From the NCBI GenBank assembly GCA_964526785.1, contig CAZGMJ010000057.1:1-32505 (forward strand): a DNA stretch of 32,505 nt, read 5' to 3'. The translations under genes were made by a program, and so were the position numbers. Shown here piece by piece: positions 8,605-18,542 of the stretch. This DNA is from CAZGMJ01 sp964526785. GTDB taxonomy: Bacteria; Planctomycetota; Phycisphaerae; Sedimentisphaerales; Anaerobacaceae. The notes beneath the pieces were generated by a model, which searched no databases, was not told the origin of the DNA, and worked only from the letters and a program-made list of their open reading frames with translations. Every line of letters starts with the position of its first letter. Position 1 is the stretch's first letter.

Positions 8605-10500
8605 ATGAGATTTACACTCTGCAGAAGACTGATCTTACTGTTGATTGCCGTGTGCACAACATCAGGGGTGCTCCGCTCCATAGCAGCGCCGCAGCCGGAA
8701 CCCGCGAATTGCCGGGCTCCCGCAGCCGTACGGCCCATCGGCAATGGCAAACGAATGCTTGTTCTCGGTTCGACACCGCCGCAGGCGATCGTATTGGACG
8801 GTTGCACGGGCGAGCCGATTGAGTCTTTGCCGCTACCGGCCGAACCGGCCGACATGGCGATCGACGGCGGCATTGCGTACATCACGACCCGCGAGCCTGC
8901 GGGCAGAATTCTGGCTCTTGACCTTCGAACAATGAAATGCACCACCGGATTTCATGCGGGCCACAGCCCGACGTCGCCGGTCCTGAGCCCCGACGGCGCA
9001 ACACTCTGCGTCGCCAACCGATTTGACAACACTATCAGCATTGTCGAGATGAGCACCGGATCGAAGCGGGATGTCGAGGTTATCCGCGAGCCGATAGCCC
9101 TGGCCATGAGCAGCGACGGCCGGCGGTTGTTCGTCGCCAACCATCTGCCCGAGGTCCGTCCGTTCCTCGACGATGAAAACCCCTACATCGGAGCCGAGGT
9201 CTCGGTGGTTGATATTGAAACGGCGCGTGCAATCAGGCATATCCCCCTGCCCAACGGGAGTCAGGGGCTGCGTGGTATCGCGATCTCGCCGGATCAACGC
9301 TATGTCGTCGTCACCCACATCCTCAGCCACTATACCATGCCCACCATGCGCATCGAACAGGGCGCCATGAACATGAATGCGATTTCCCTGATCGATGCGC
9401 AAACGCTGCAATGGTATGAAACCGTCATCCTCGACGACCCCGACTCCGGAGCCGCCAACCCGTGGGCCGCAGCCTTCTCACGGGACGGCCGCGAGTTGCT
9501 GGTCACGCACGCCGGCACGCACGAGTTGAGCGTCATCGATTTTCGCGCTTTGCTCGCGCGCCTACGCAGCGGTCGGGGCGCCAGGGGCATTTATGGCCCT
9601 GCAGATCTGCACACAATGGCCGGCATACGTCGCCGGATTCCTCTGCCCGTTGCAGGCCCGCGAACCCTCGCCGTTCGGGACGCTTTGGCGTACATCGCGG
9701 GCTACTTCTCGAACGATCTGGCCATCGTGGATTTGGCCGCGGTAGAGCCGAGTGTGCGGTGCGTGTCTCTCGCTCCGGAGGACGACGTGCCTGAGGCCCG
9801 CCTTGGCGAGCAGTATTTCAACGACGCATCCCTGTGTCGCCAGCAATGGCAGAGCTGCGCCACGTGTCATCCCGACGGCCGCAGCGACGTCATGTACTGG
9901 GATCTGCTCAACGATGGCATAGGCAATACAAAGAACACCAAGAGCCTGCTGATGTCCGCCCTGACGCCTCCGGCAATGTGGCGAGGCGTCCGCAAAGGCG
10001 CCGCGGAAGCCATCGTCGCGGGAATGCACCACATCCAGTTTGCCGACGTCCCACCGAAAAAGGCGGCCGCTATCGAAAAGTATTTGCTGCACATGAAGTC
10101 GGTTCCCAGTCCGTTCCTCGATGCGTCTCAAGCGGAGCCGCCCAGGACCGAGCCGGGGTGCGCAAAATGTCACTCTCCCGGCGTCCCGCGGGGCGTACTC
10201 ACTCCGTCGGCGCTTCGCGGCAAGGCGATCTTCGAGGGCAAAGCCGGATGCGTCACGTGCCACCCGCATCCGAACTTCACCGTAATGCAGGAGGTCGATC
10301 CCGGCCTCGGCTCGGGCGTGCTCTATGATGTGCCGACGTTGATCGAGGTCTGGCGAACCGCCCCGTATCTGCACAGCGGCGACGCCCTGACGTTGCGAGA
10401 AACGATCACCGACTTCAATCTCATGCAGAAGCGCGGACGGACCAGAGACCTGGCCGAACAGGAAGTAAACGACCTGATCGAATACCTCAAATCGCTGTAA
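8605..10500 (+). CDS. Exported YVTN beta-propeller / c-type cytochrome fusion
   Basis: The 631-residue protein has a signal peptide (residues 1-28). About 370 residues of YVTN-type propeller follow, with recurrent blades such as LSPDGATLCVANRFDNTISIVE and SRDGRELLVTHAGTHELSVID. The C-terminal third resembles the MauG/di-haem cytochrome c peroxidase fold. It carries three haem-binding motifs: CATCH at 418-422, CAKCH at 519-523 and CVTCH at 549-553. PYLHSGDALTLRETI near 590 is typical of the family's C-terminal haem lobe. It should act in the periplasm in electron transfer or oxidation of an unknown substrate; the propeller may present a partner or substrate. Related propeller-cytochrome fusions are common in Planctomycetota. 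Confidence 0.8.
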   Translation: MRFTLCRRLILLLIAVCTTSGVLRSIAAPQPEPANCRAPAAVRPIGNGKRMLVLGSTPPQAIVLDGCTGEPIESLPLPAEPADMAIDGGIAYITTREPAGRILALDLRTMKCTTGFHAGHSPTSPVLSPDGATLCVANRFDNTISIVEMSTGSKRDVEVIREPIALAMSSDGRRLFVANHLPEVRPFLDDENPYIGAEVSVVDIETARAIRHIPLPNGSQGLRGIAISPDQRYVVVTHILSHYTMPTMRIEQGAMNMNAISLIDAQTLQWYETVILDDPDSGAANPWAAAFSRDGRELLVTHAGTHELSVIDFRALLARLRSGRGARGIYGPADLHTMAGIRRRIPLPVAGPRTLAVRDALAYIAGYFSNDLAIVDLAAVEPSVRCVSLAPEDDVPEARLGEQYFNDASLCRQQWQSCATCHPDGRSDVMYWDLLNDGIGNTKNTKSLLMSALTPPAMWRGVRKGAAEAIVAGMHHIQFADVPPKKAAAIEKYLLHMKSVPSPFLDASQAEPPRTEPGCAKCHSPGVPRGVLTPSALRGKAIFEGKAGCVTCHPHPNFTVMQEVDPGLGSGVLYDVPTLIEVWRTAPYLHSGDALTLRETITDFNLMQKRGRTRDLAEQEVNDLIEYLKSL

Positions 10501-10599
10501 TCTGCGCCGCACACGCTCAATCGCCTGCAATCGCCGGAAAACAGGAAGAGCGTAATCACACGCGCAGTTCGCTCAACGACTCTGGCAGTTCATTTATGG

Positions 10600-12525
10600 T
10601 TAATGCACTTTCACCTTCAACGGCCTGGCCTTGTCCGCCGGTTTAAGGCCGTTGACTTCAAAAGCGTCCGGCTTATCAGAGCCTGCCTTGACGGTGTAAG
10701 TGCCGGGGCCGTACACGTGCGGCCTGAATCGATTGTCCGTCGTACGCAGCGTGTAGAGTATCTCGCCGTCCTTTTCGTCAATCACCTGCACAACAGCATT
10801 CTTCGCATCCGTTATCATAAGCTCCGGCAGATAGCCAAAGACCTTCCGTCCGTCATTCTCCTGCATTTTGAACGTAATGGGCCAGCCGGCGTATTGCTCT
10901 GAGTCCCCTTTGGAAACATCCGCATAACGCGGCCAGCACTCGAATGTGGTCTGGCGAGTCTTTGTATTGAACCGCACCAGGCCGTAACCGTCGCCCAGAA
11001 ACGCCTCAGGATTGCGCTGCTGTTTCGCCATTTCGCCTATCTTGTTGAATGCCGGATTGGCATAGGCGTACATCGTGATCTTGTTATACAGGCCGTCCAG
11101 ATAATCGCCCGTCCACGGCAGCGGACTGCCCGCAATCGGGTTGGCTCCCGCCTTCTCGTCCTCCGGCCACCACCAACGCCCATAATAGCTGTTAATAATT
11201 GCCGGGTTCGTGAATGCAAACGGTCCGTCGCGAAACGCCTCGATGCCATGCTTGACTACAACCGTCAGATGCTGGTCTCCACACAGGTGGCACGCCAGCG
11301 CCCGCCGCATGGCAGCCAGAGCCTTGTTCCGGCCCGTCTGAGGCCACCCGTTGCAGTCCAGATCGGCCAGCAGACGGTTTTCCGTCGAACCGTGCAGATG
11401 AACGGCTCCGCAGAACGCCGTCTGCGAAAGAACGGCCTTCATCTGTGTGTCCGTCCAGTCCTGAGCCCACTCATTGAGAAACGCCAGTTGCCGATCTCCC
11501 AGCAATTTCAAGCCGGGCAAATCCACCTTCTTCGGATCATATCCGGGTTGCCGAATATGGTCCGGCCGAGGACCCATCTGCGGGATCTTGCCTTTCGGTC
11601 CGCTCTTGAACTTCCGGTCCTCGACAATCGCAAAATCCACGCCGCCTACCCGCAATCGCGTGAAGTACACCTGAATGTCCTGCGCCACGGGAGCCGGGTC
11701 GGGAGAGTCCGGCAGGTGCCATGTTTGAGCACGGTTGACCATCCGAATGTACTCAGACGGATAGAAATACCCCCCGGAGTCCCCCGCGGTCGAATCCGCA
11801 ACGATGCCGCCTTCACCCCAGACATTGCCCTGACCGATGTCATGGTCGTCGGGGATTGTCACCACCGGGCGGTCCTTAATGATCTGGCGAAAGTGATGGC
11901 CCCACAGCAGCCACGCCGCCGTATGTTCCCGATGATCGTAGCTCTGGTCGCCTGCGAAAAAGAGTAGATCGGGGTCCTGCTTCTTCAGGTTCTCCACGAT
12001 TGTGTCTCGATCGCCCCGGTCGCGATTCGAATTGCAGGAAAGCGATGCGACTACGATGACGTCCTTATCCACGGGGTCCTTTCGAATCAGCCCTTCGAAC
12101 ATCGCCTGTTCGCCGTGACGTACACGATACGGGACGTCCCGCGTGTTGTCCCATTCGGGAATGCGAAAATGTGCGGACCACCCCGGATAAACCACCTTTG
12201 CCGTCGCGGCCTGTCGCCACTGTCGGCCCTGCTTGAATTCAAGACGAACTTCGCGAGGTTCGCCTTCCTTAAGCGGAAACAGTTGAGCCGAGATCTTCAG
12301 CACGCCGTGGTCGTGCGTGTACAACGCAAATGCGACCACCTTGTCGCGCGGCACCTTCACAAATCGGGCAAGAAACGCGTTGTTGTTCTTGTCCCAGATG
12401 TTCGTCCGGGCAAAGGTGTCCAGCTTTTCTCCGCGCTTGCCGGGAAATGGGTCGTCTGCAGCGGTGACCGCAGAAGCGACAAGCAGCACGGATATCAGCG
12501 ACAGCAGAACCAATCTCTTATACAT
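10600..12525 (-). CDS. Exported PhoD-like metallophosphatase
   Basis: This is a 641-residue protein. A longer frame reaches 12594, but the start at 12525 is preferred: GGAGG stands just before it, it begins a signal peptide (MYKRLVLLSLISVLLVASA), and a promoter lies inside the longer frame. Metallophosphatase motifs are present: FAGDQSYDH at 190-198, IPDDHDIG at 224-231 and CGDQH near 380. These are metal ligands and the active-site histidine region of the PhoD/alkaline phosphatase D superfamily. Residues 25-150 form a beta-rich N-terminal domain as in PhoD. It probably hydrolyses phosphate mono- or diesters outside the cytoplasm; substrate unknown. It converges with the cytochrome gene, leaving a 99-nt gap with no clear terminator. 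Confidence 0.8.
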   Translation of the reverse strand: MYKRLVLLSLISVLLVASAVTAADDPFPGKRGEKLDTFARTNIWDKNNNAFLARFVKVPRDKVVAFALYTHDHGVLKISAQLFPLKEGEPREVRLEFKQGRQWRQAATAKVVYPGWSAHFRIPEWDNTRDVPYRVRHGEQAMFEGLIRKDPVDKDVIVVASLSCNSNRDRGDRDTIVENLKKQDPDLLFFAGDQSYDHREHTAAWLLWGHHFRQIIKDRPVVTIPDDHDIGQGNVWGEGGIVADSTAGDSGGYFYPSEYIRMVNRAQTWHLPDSPDPAPVAQDIQVYFTRLRVGGVDFAIVEDRKFKSGPKGKIPQMGPRPDHIRQPGYDPKKVDLPGLKLLGDRQLAFLNEWAQDWTDTQMKAVLSQTAFCGAVHLHGSTENRLLADLDCNGWPQTGRNKALAAMRRALACHLCGDQHLTVVVKHGIEAFRDGPFAFTNPAIINSYYGRWWWPEDEKAGANPIAGSPLPWTGDYLDGLYNKITMYAYANPAFNKIGEMAKQQRNPEAFLGDGYGLVRFNTKTRQTTFECWPRYADVSKGDSEQYAGWPITFKMQENDGRKVFGYLPELMITDAKNAVVQVIDEKDGEILYTLRTTDNRFRPHVYGPGTYTVKAGSDKPDAFEVNGLKPADKARPLKVKVH

Positions 12526-12565
12526 GACGTAACCTCCATTGCGTAATATTCGGTAGTCCGCCGGC

Positions 12566-12594
12566 ATGCTATCAATTTGCAGGCCGCCGGTCAA
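12566..12594 (-). promoter_or_regulatory. Promoter of the PhoD-like gene
   Basis: On the minus strand TTGACC (12594-12589), a 17-nt spacer and TAGCAT (12571-12566) predict a start near 12559. That gives a leader of about 34 nt containing the GGAGG site. Confidence 0.55.
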
Positions 12595-13016
12595 CTACCG
12601 CCGCCGATGAAACTGTCTGCCGCTGCTCGACCCCGCTGCAGCTTCGCTGGCGACGCGACAGGCCCGCGTGCAAAGCGGGTATTCCTGCCGCCGATATCGC
12701 CTCACGGCCCTCGTATCCGCCATAATTCTTAACTTTATCCGGATTTCTCAACAATTTCCTGTAACGAATCACCGGTCATGGCGTCTTATAATAATGAGTA
12801 CCAGAGTTATGGCAATGATAGGGGCAGCACGGGCTGTCATCCCTACGGTTCTTGCTGGAAAAGCCAGGACTGTTATGCAAGAGCAAGAGAACGCCGACGA
12901 GGAGGAATCCGCCAGCGGCATCTCTGCGAGACGCCGACCGGTCGTCCGGCCGCCGTTTTGTGCGTTGATGCCTTCTCCGTGATCCTTTTGGACAAGCCCG
13001 TGGGAAAGGAAGGAAG
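12595..13016. other. Long leader / intergenic region before the mosaic protein gene
   Basis: The region holds a perfect TATAAT at 12787-12792 on the plus strand without a matching -35. Small hairpins follow, such as CTGG/CCAG at 12855-12867. A small plus-strand frame runs from 12778 to 13020 and overlaps the next start as ATGA. That frame has no ribosome site, is arginine-rich and resembles no known protein. No known riboswitch class was recognised. Confidence 0.3.
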
Positions 13017-16000
13017 ATGAATAGAAGACAATGGTGCAGTGCGGCAGTTTGCCTGCTTCTGCTTGCGGGTGTCGTTTCGGCCGAACCGGTAACCCGGTAT
13101 GTTCCGGACGACTACGCCGGCATCCAGCAGGCCATCATGGACTGCAATGACGGTGACACGGTGGTTGTCAGAGAAGGGCTCTATTTCGAATGGATAAACT
13201 TCTCCGGCAAGAACATCACCCTCACCAGCGAAGACCCCAACGACCCCGCTGTCGTTGCAAACACCATTCTCAACGGCGATGCCGACGGAACCGTTGTGAC
13301 ATTCGAGAACGGCGAGAGCCGCAGCGCCGTCCTGCAGGGCTTCACTATAAACAGCGGCTACGGCACATACGATGACCGCTTCGGCGAACAGGAACTGATA
13401 TGGGGCGCCGGCATCTACGTTGCCGATGCCTCGCCGACGATCCGCAACAACGTCATAGCCGAAAACCACGGCCCGATTCGCACCGAAGATCCGATGGTAA
13501 TGTGCTATGGTGGCGGACTGGCCTGCATCAATTCGGCCGCTCTGGTTGTGAATAACACCTTCCACCATAATTCCGCCGCCGCCGGCGGGGCCATCATCGT
13601 CTGGTACGGTCCGACCGAAGTGCGGAGCAATCTGATCTACCGCAACTCGGCCGCCATCGGCGGAGGGGTTATCCTTCTTGGCGGCAGGCTTATCAACTCC
13701 ACCGTCGTCAACAACGATGTTGATTTGACAGGACCGTTCGGTGACGACAAGATGGCGGGCAACGTCTATGCGGCCGCCCAGGATGACAGCGAACAGGGCA
13801 GATGTCTCGTTCTCAACAATATCATCGCCAACGCCAAAAGCGGTTACGGCCTCTTTCTCATCGATGACGACCGAGGACTTGTCGATGTCGCGTACAACGA
13901 TATCTGGGGCAATCTCCCGGGAGATGTTTTCGGCCTCGACCCCAGCGGGGAGATGCCCGCTGACGATGTTGTCGATCTTTCCGGCTGGAACGGCAATATC
14001 TCCGCCGATCCCTTTTTCACCGATCCCGGAGACGATGAATATCACCTGCTCCTTGAATCTCCCTGCATAAACGCCGGCGATCCCGATTATGTGCCCGCAC
14101 CCGGCGAGCGGGATATCGACGGGCAGGCACGGACATACGCGGTCGTCATTGACATGGGGGCGGACGAGTACGTCGGATACATCAAGCCGGTCGCCGATGC
14201 AGGACGGGACATTCATGTCGCCGGTCCTGAATTGGTGATGCTCGACGGAACCGATTCGTTCTTCTACGATCCATGCGGCATCGAGATATACAACTGGACG
14301 CAGATCGATGGCCCTCCGCTCGATCCCAACGACCCGAACAATACCGAATTCTACCATGTCGAACTCAGCGATCCATTATCTCCTCAGCCGACGTTTACGC
14401 CGGGCCCGCTTGGGCATTATCGTTTCGAACTGCTCGTCAGTGACGATGAATATGTGGGCCGCCCGGATCAGGTGCTCGTCATCGTTGGCAATGAACGTCC
14501 TGTGGCGCGTGCGGGAATGGACCGCGTCGTAAGAGTTCCCGCCGACGTCACTCTCGACGGCACTGAATCCTACGATCCGGACCCGACCGACGAGCTGACT
14601 TTTGCGTGGACCCAGGTCGAAGGCCCTCCGGTCGAACTGATTGATCCCAACTCCGCCAACCCGCACTTCGATTGCAACGAGACGGGCGCCTATGCGTTCG
14701 AATTGATCGTCAATGACGGTTTCGAAGACAGCCTGCCTGCGACCGTCAGGGTAACGACCGTCGCCGTAACCCTCAACCAGCAATCGCTCAGCATCGCCGC
14801 TGAATCTGATGAACCCGGCTTCTATCCGGCTGTTTCCGGTTCTCGCGTCGCATATAGCTCCGGCCCGAGCTGGCACTATAGCTGGGACATCAAAGTCGAA
14901 GACCTCAACACGCAACAGACGACGACGCTGACCGGAGGTGGAATTGATACGCAACCGGACATCGACGGTGATTTGGTGGTCTGGTCGGGTGGACCTACCA
15001 TGTTCGAGCAGTACAACTACACGAGCATCTTCGCGGCCGACCTTGCGAATAACCGGAAAGTGACCCTCAGATCGCACGCTGCGGGCAAGTCGTACAGCCA
15101 CCCTGCCATTTCCGGCCGCAAAGTGGTGTGGCTCCAGCATCTCAATGCCAGCGAGTTCGACTGGGAGGACTCACGCTACGACATAGTCGGAGCGGATGTT
15201 GCGGATCTGGACAATCCGATGTATTTCACCATCGCCGAAGATGTCGGTGCCCGCCAGCCGTATCCCCGCGATACCCATGATTACGATTACGATGATGTCA
15301 TTGACATATCCGGGAATATCGTTGTCTGGGAGGCCGAAGGCGATATCTACGGGGCGGACATCTCCGACATCGACAACATCGCGCTCTTCACGATTTGTGA
15401 CCATCCGGCTCGCCAGTACGATCCGGCCGTCTCGGGCGGGATCGTCGTCTGGACCGATGAGCGCAACGACGGAGGCGACATATACGGGGCCCGCATAGCC
15501 GACCTGCAGAGCATCAGCGAGATGCAGATCGCCAAGGCCGCCGGTTCGCAACTCCAGCCCGCCATCGACGGTTGCCTCATCGCGTACATCGAAGGCAGCG
15601 CCTATGGCGGTACGCTTCGGGCTTGTGCCGTCACCAAAGAATCGGGCATTCTCAACGTCCAACTCGATGGCTTTCCCTATGCGATAGGCCCCGCGGTCGA
15701 AGGCGATGTGATTATCTATCAGCAGGGGACCTACGGACGTCTGGCGGGCATGTCTCTTGAATTTGGCTATTCCGCTCAGGACGGGCCGATTCAAAACGTC
15801 TCCACGGGCAATACGTACGATTACATCCAGCACGCAATCTACGCGGCACAGGATGGCGAGACTGTTGTTGTCCCGCCCGGAACATACCGCGAATCGCTGC
15901 GTTTTGCCAATCGCAACATTACCGTGCGCTCGCAGGACCCCGAAGATTCGGATGTGGTTGCATCAACCGTCCTCACCGGCGCCGGGAGCATCGTGAACTT

Positions 16001-17408
16001 CGCAGGCGGCCAGGATCCCAACTGCCTGCTCGCGGGTTTCACCATAGCCGGAGGCAGCGTCGGCATCTACTGTTTCGATGCGCGACCCACCATTGAGAAT
16101 TGTGCTGTTGTCGATAACAGTTCGCACGGAATCGAATTGCGCAAGGAAAGCGACGCGCACATCCGGCGCTCTCGCATTGCCGACAACGGCGGTTCCGGCA
16201 TTGAGACGGTTGTTGTGATGCAGGGCCGTAACATTTGGCACAGCAGGCCGACGGTTATGGACAGTATCATCGCATCCAACGCGAAGGATGGTGTTTCCGG
16301 CGGCGGACCCACGCTGGTCAATTGCACGGTCGTTCAAAACAGCCTTCGAGGGATCTACAGCAAGGATCGCGTCGATTCGCAGATCGTTAACTCGATCGTC
16401 TACCATAACGGTGCCGGCCCGGATGTGGTGCAAATCCAGAATCCCCGCGCGACGGTCAGCTACTCGGCGGTGCAAGGCGGTTTCCCCGGTCCGGGCAATA
16501 CCGATCGGGATCCAATGTTCGAATCGCTCGGTCATTGGAGTGAGCAGCAGGACCCGTGCGATCCGCCTGTCTGGATACCGGGGGATTATCACCTGCCGCC
16601 AGGTTCTCCCTGCGTGGACGCGGGGGACCCCAATGCGGTGATAACGCCGAATCGCAAAGACCTCGAAGGGCATGATCGCGTCGTCGGCGATGCTGTAGAC
16701 ATGGGTGCACTGGAGGTTCAGCCCGAGCGACCCGTCATCGGACTGTCTCAACCTGAGTTTGTTTTCGAGGCGTCGGCAGGTGCCGAAAAGACCGAAGACC
16801 AATTGCTGCTGATAACCAACGCAGGAAGCGGCACGCTTAACTGGCAGATCGCATACGACAGCAATTGGCTGGAGGTTGAGCCTCAGACGGGCACGGTGAG
16901 CGACAGAAGCAGCAACGTGTGGCTAAAAGTCAAGCCGGGCGGCCTGCCCGCGGGAGAGCACATATGCGATATCGCAATTGCAGACCCCGCCTCCGCCAAC
17001 GGTCCCGTGACGCTCAGGATTCGCTTGACCGTCGAGGCAAGTTGTTTCCCCGACACACCGCAGTATGCTCTCCAGTATGCAGACTACCTCCGGTATGTGG
17101 CTCATGGAGCGGACCCGAGTTGCTGGTGCGCTGCGCCTCATGGCAGCGGTTACCAGTGTGACGGCGATGCCGACGGCAGGGCGAACGCCTTTGTATCGCA
17201 CCGCATCTACACTAATGATCTGGCCCTGCTGATCAAGAACTGGAAGAGGAAGATCGATACCGCCGACCCGTGCGCCGATTTTGACCACAAGGCGGACCTG
17301 GTTTCCGGCTATCGGGTCTCTGTAGGCGACCTCAACGTGCTCATAGCGAATTGGAAGAAGACCGACGAGCAATTACCGGGCGATTGTCCGAGAGCCGATA
17401 GCCCGTGA
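13017..17408 (+). CDS. Giant exported mosaic protein: beta-helix, PKD-like pair, TolB-like propeller, second beta-helix, BACON, dockerin-like end
   Basis: The 1463-residue protein begins after a GGAAAGGAAGG ribosome site with a signal peptide (1-22). Residues 25-385 form a NosD/pectate-lyase-type right-handed beta-helix (DYAGIQQAI, then repeated asparagine-rich rungs). Two PKD/Ig-like modules follow, near 391-490 (DAGRDIHVAGPELVMLDGTD) and 496-590. A TolB-like propeller spans about 600-915 (repeats of the type VVWTDERNDGGDIYG). A second beta-helix covers 927-1235, opening with the same IQxAI...GDTVVV layout. About 1237-1345 resembles a BACON/Ig module. The C-terminus (about 1380-1455) has two dockerin-like repeats, each ending [GN]DLxxLIxNW after an acidic D-x-D segment. 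It is probably secreted or surface-bound and may bind or cleave carbohydrate; no catalytic residues were identified. It converges with panB. Confidence 0.75.
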   Translation: MNRRQWCSAAVCLLLLAGVVSAEPVTRYVPDDYAGIQQAIMDCNDGDTVVVREGLYFEWINFSGKNITLTSEDPNDPAVVANTILNGDADGTVVTFENGESRSAVLQGFTINSGYGTYDDRFGEQELIWGAGIYVADASPTIRNNVIAENHGPIRTEDPMVMCYGGGLACINSAALVVNNTFHHNSAAAGGAIIVWYGPTEVRSNLIYRNSAAIGGGVILLGGRLINSTVVNNDVDLTGPFGDDKMAGNVYAAAQDDSEQGRCLVLNNIIANAKSGYGLFLIDDDRGLVDVAYNDIWGNLPGDVFGLDPSGEMPADDVVDLSGWNGNISADPFFTDPGDDEYHLLLESPCINAGDPDYVPAPGERDIDGQARTYAVVIDMGADEYVGYIKPVADAGRDIHVAGPELVMLDGTDSFFYDPCGIEIYNWTQIDGPPLDPNDPNNTEFYHVELSDPLSPQPTFTPGPLGHYRFELLVSDDEYVGRPDQVLVIVGNERPVARAGMDRVVRVPADVTLDGTESYDPDPTDELTFAWTQVEGPPVELIDPNSANPHFDCNETGAYAFELIVNDGFEDSLPATVRVTTVAVTLNQQSLSIAAESDEPGFYPAVSGSRVAYSSGPSWHYSWDIKVEDLNTQQTTTLTGGGIDTQPDIDGDLVVWSGGPTMFEQYNYTSIFAADLANNRKVTLRSHAAGKSYSHPAISGRKVVWLQHLNASEFDWEDSRYDIVGADVADLDNPMYFTIAEDVGARQPYPRDTHDYDYDDVIDISGNIVVWEAEGDIYGADISDIDNIALFTICDHPARQYDPAVSGGIVVWTDERNDGGDIYGARIADLQSISEMQIAKAAGSQLQPAIDGCLIAYIEGSAYGGTLRACAVTKESGILNVQLDGFPYAIGPAVEGDVIIYQQGTYGRLAGMSLEFGYSAQDGPIQNVSTGNTYDYIQHAIYAAQDGETVVVPPGTYRESLRFANRNITVRSQDPEDSDVVASTVLTGAGSIVNFAGGQDPNCLLAGFTIAGGSVGIYCFDARPTIENCAVVDNSSHGIELRKESDAHIRRSRIADNGGSGIETVVVMQGRNIWHSRPTVMDSIIASNAKDGVSGGGPTLVNCTVVQNSLRGIYSKDRVDSQIVNSIVYHNGAGPDVVQIQNPRATVSYSAVQGGFPGPGNTDRDPMFESLGHWSEQQDPCDPPVWIPGDYHLPPGSPCVDAGDPNAVITPNRKDLEGHDRVVGDAVDMGALEVQPERPVIGLSQPEFVFEASAGAEKTEDQLLLITNAGSGTLNWQIAYDSNWLEVEPQTGTVSDRSSNVWLKVKPGGLPAGEHICDIAIADPASANGPVTLRIRLTVEASCFPDTPQYALQYADYLRYVAHGADPSCWCAAPHGSGYQCDGDADGRANAFVSHRIYTNDLALLIKNWKRKIDTADPCADFDHKADLVSGYRVSVGDLNVLIANWKKTDEQLPGDCPRADSP

Positions 17409-17451
17409 CGCTCGATAAAACGAACTGTGCTGAGTTGCTTTGGCTTGAGAT

Positions 17452-17492
17452 TGTCTCTTCCTGAGACAGACCATAGGGGGCACGCCCCTATG
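17452..17492. terminator. Tandem hairpins between convergent genes, possible bidirectional terminator
   Basis: A perfect 6-bp stem TGTCTC/GAGACA (17452-17468) is followed by an 8-bp stem CATAGGGG/CCCCTATG with a 5-nt loop (17472-17492). Both lie between the ends of the mosaic gene and panB. Neither is followed by a clear T run, so factor-independent termination is not certain. Confidence 0.4.
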
Positions 17493-17637
17493 CTTCAACT
17501 CCACATGCCATACACTCTCACCTTTGTCCACCTGCTCAGGCGGGCGGCTCAGCACTTTTCCTTTCCTCTCGCAACGTGCGGTTATCTTGCGCGGTTACCG
17601 AAACAGCTACCGGTGGAATTGCTCAAGCATACGGCGT

Positions 17638-18492
17638 TCACATGCGCACTTGCAGCAAATTGCGCAGTTTCTCCAGTTCTCCGCTTTTCATATGGTAGCT
17701 ATGGTTCGCGTCAGGATATGACCCCTCGACTACATCCCGGCAATAGGCTCCGAATGCATCGGTGATTGCCGCCGCAAGTGACGCGTAATTTTTGGCGAAT
17801 TTTGGCCCCTTCTCCAGCGTAGTCCCAAGAATATCCGGCGCTACCAGGATCTGTCCGTCGCAACCGGCTCCGGAACCACAACTTATGACAGGTACATCGC
17901 TTCTCTCGGTAATGATCGCTGCAACTTCGGAGGCCGTGCCCTCAACCAACAACATACTTGCTCCGCCGGCGATCATCTGCTCTGCGAGGCTTATGAGTTC
18001 TGCGGCCATCTCCGCTGTCGTTGCTTCGGCCCGAAAACGCCCGGTCTTGCCGATTCTCTGGGGCCTGATGCCGATATGTGCCATAACCGCAATGCCCGCA
18101 TCGCTTACCGCCTTGACAACACCAAGATGGGCCTCAGTGGCCTCGATCTTGACCATCTGTGCGCCCGCCTCCACGATGAATCGACCCGCGTTGACCACGG
18201 CATCGGAAACGCTGACTTGGTAAGATAGGAAAGGCATGTCGGCCACGAGAAATATGCCCGGTGCGCCTCGCCGGACACCGGCTGTAATGGCAACCATGAA
18301 ATCCATCGTAGCCGGCAGGGTTGAATCATGGCCCAACACAATCTGCGCTGCAGAGTCACCGACAAGAATCATGCTTGTGTCGGTCTGAGCTACGAGCCGT
18401 GCTGTTGTGTAGTCGTAACAACTCACGGCAGCGATCCTGCGGCCTTCTCGCTTGGCGCCAATCAAGTCCGCAACGGTTATTCTCTCGGCCAT
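17638..18492 (-). CDS. panB: 3-methyl-2-oxobutanoate hydroxymethyltransferase
   Basis: The 284-residue length matches PanB, the enzyme that adds a hydroxymethyl group from methylene-tetrahydrofolate to alpha-ketoisovalerate to give ketopantoate, the first pantothenate/CoA step in the cytoplasm. Metal-binding residues are in place: D46 in LVGDS, D85 in VADMPF and E117 in VKIE. The catalytic glutamate corresponds to E184 in LLVEG. AHIGIRPQ (138-145) and the GAGCDGQILV loop (208-217) also match, although the usual IGIGAG is replaced by SCGSGAG, so the copy is somewhat divergent. No other pantothenate gene is adjacent. It starts behind its own promoter, with GGAGC about 10 nt before ATG. Confidence 0.9.
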   Translation of the reverse strand: MAERITVADLIGAKREGRRIAAVSCYDYTTARLVAQTDTSMILVGDSAAQIVLGHDSTLPATMDFMVAITAGVRRGAPGIFLVADMPFLSYQVSVSDAVVNAGRFIVEAGAQMVKIEATEAHLGVVKAVSDAGIAVMAHIGIRPQRIGKTGRFRAEATTAEMAAELISLAEQMIAGGASMLLVEGTASEVAAIITERSDVPVISCGSGAGCDGQILVAPDILGTTLEKGPKFAKNYASLAAAITDAFGAYCRDVVEGSYPDANHSYHMKSGELEKLRNLLQVRM

Positions 18493-18542
18493 AAATCAGA
18501 TGCTCCGAACCAAAAAGCAAAGAAACTAACAGCGACATCGTT

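Noticed and set aside
12526..12594. Longer start of the PhoD-like gene
   Set aside because: It puts 23 residues before an obvious signal peptide, and a promoter lies within that segment.
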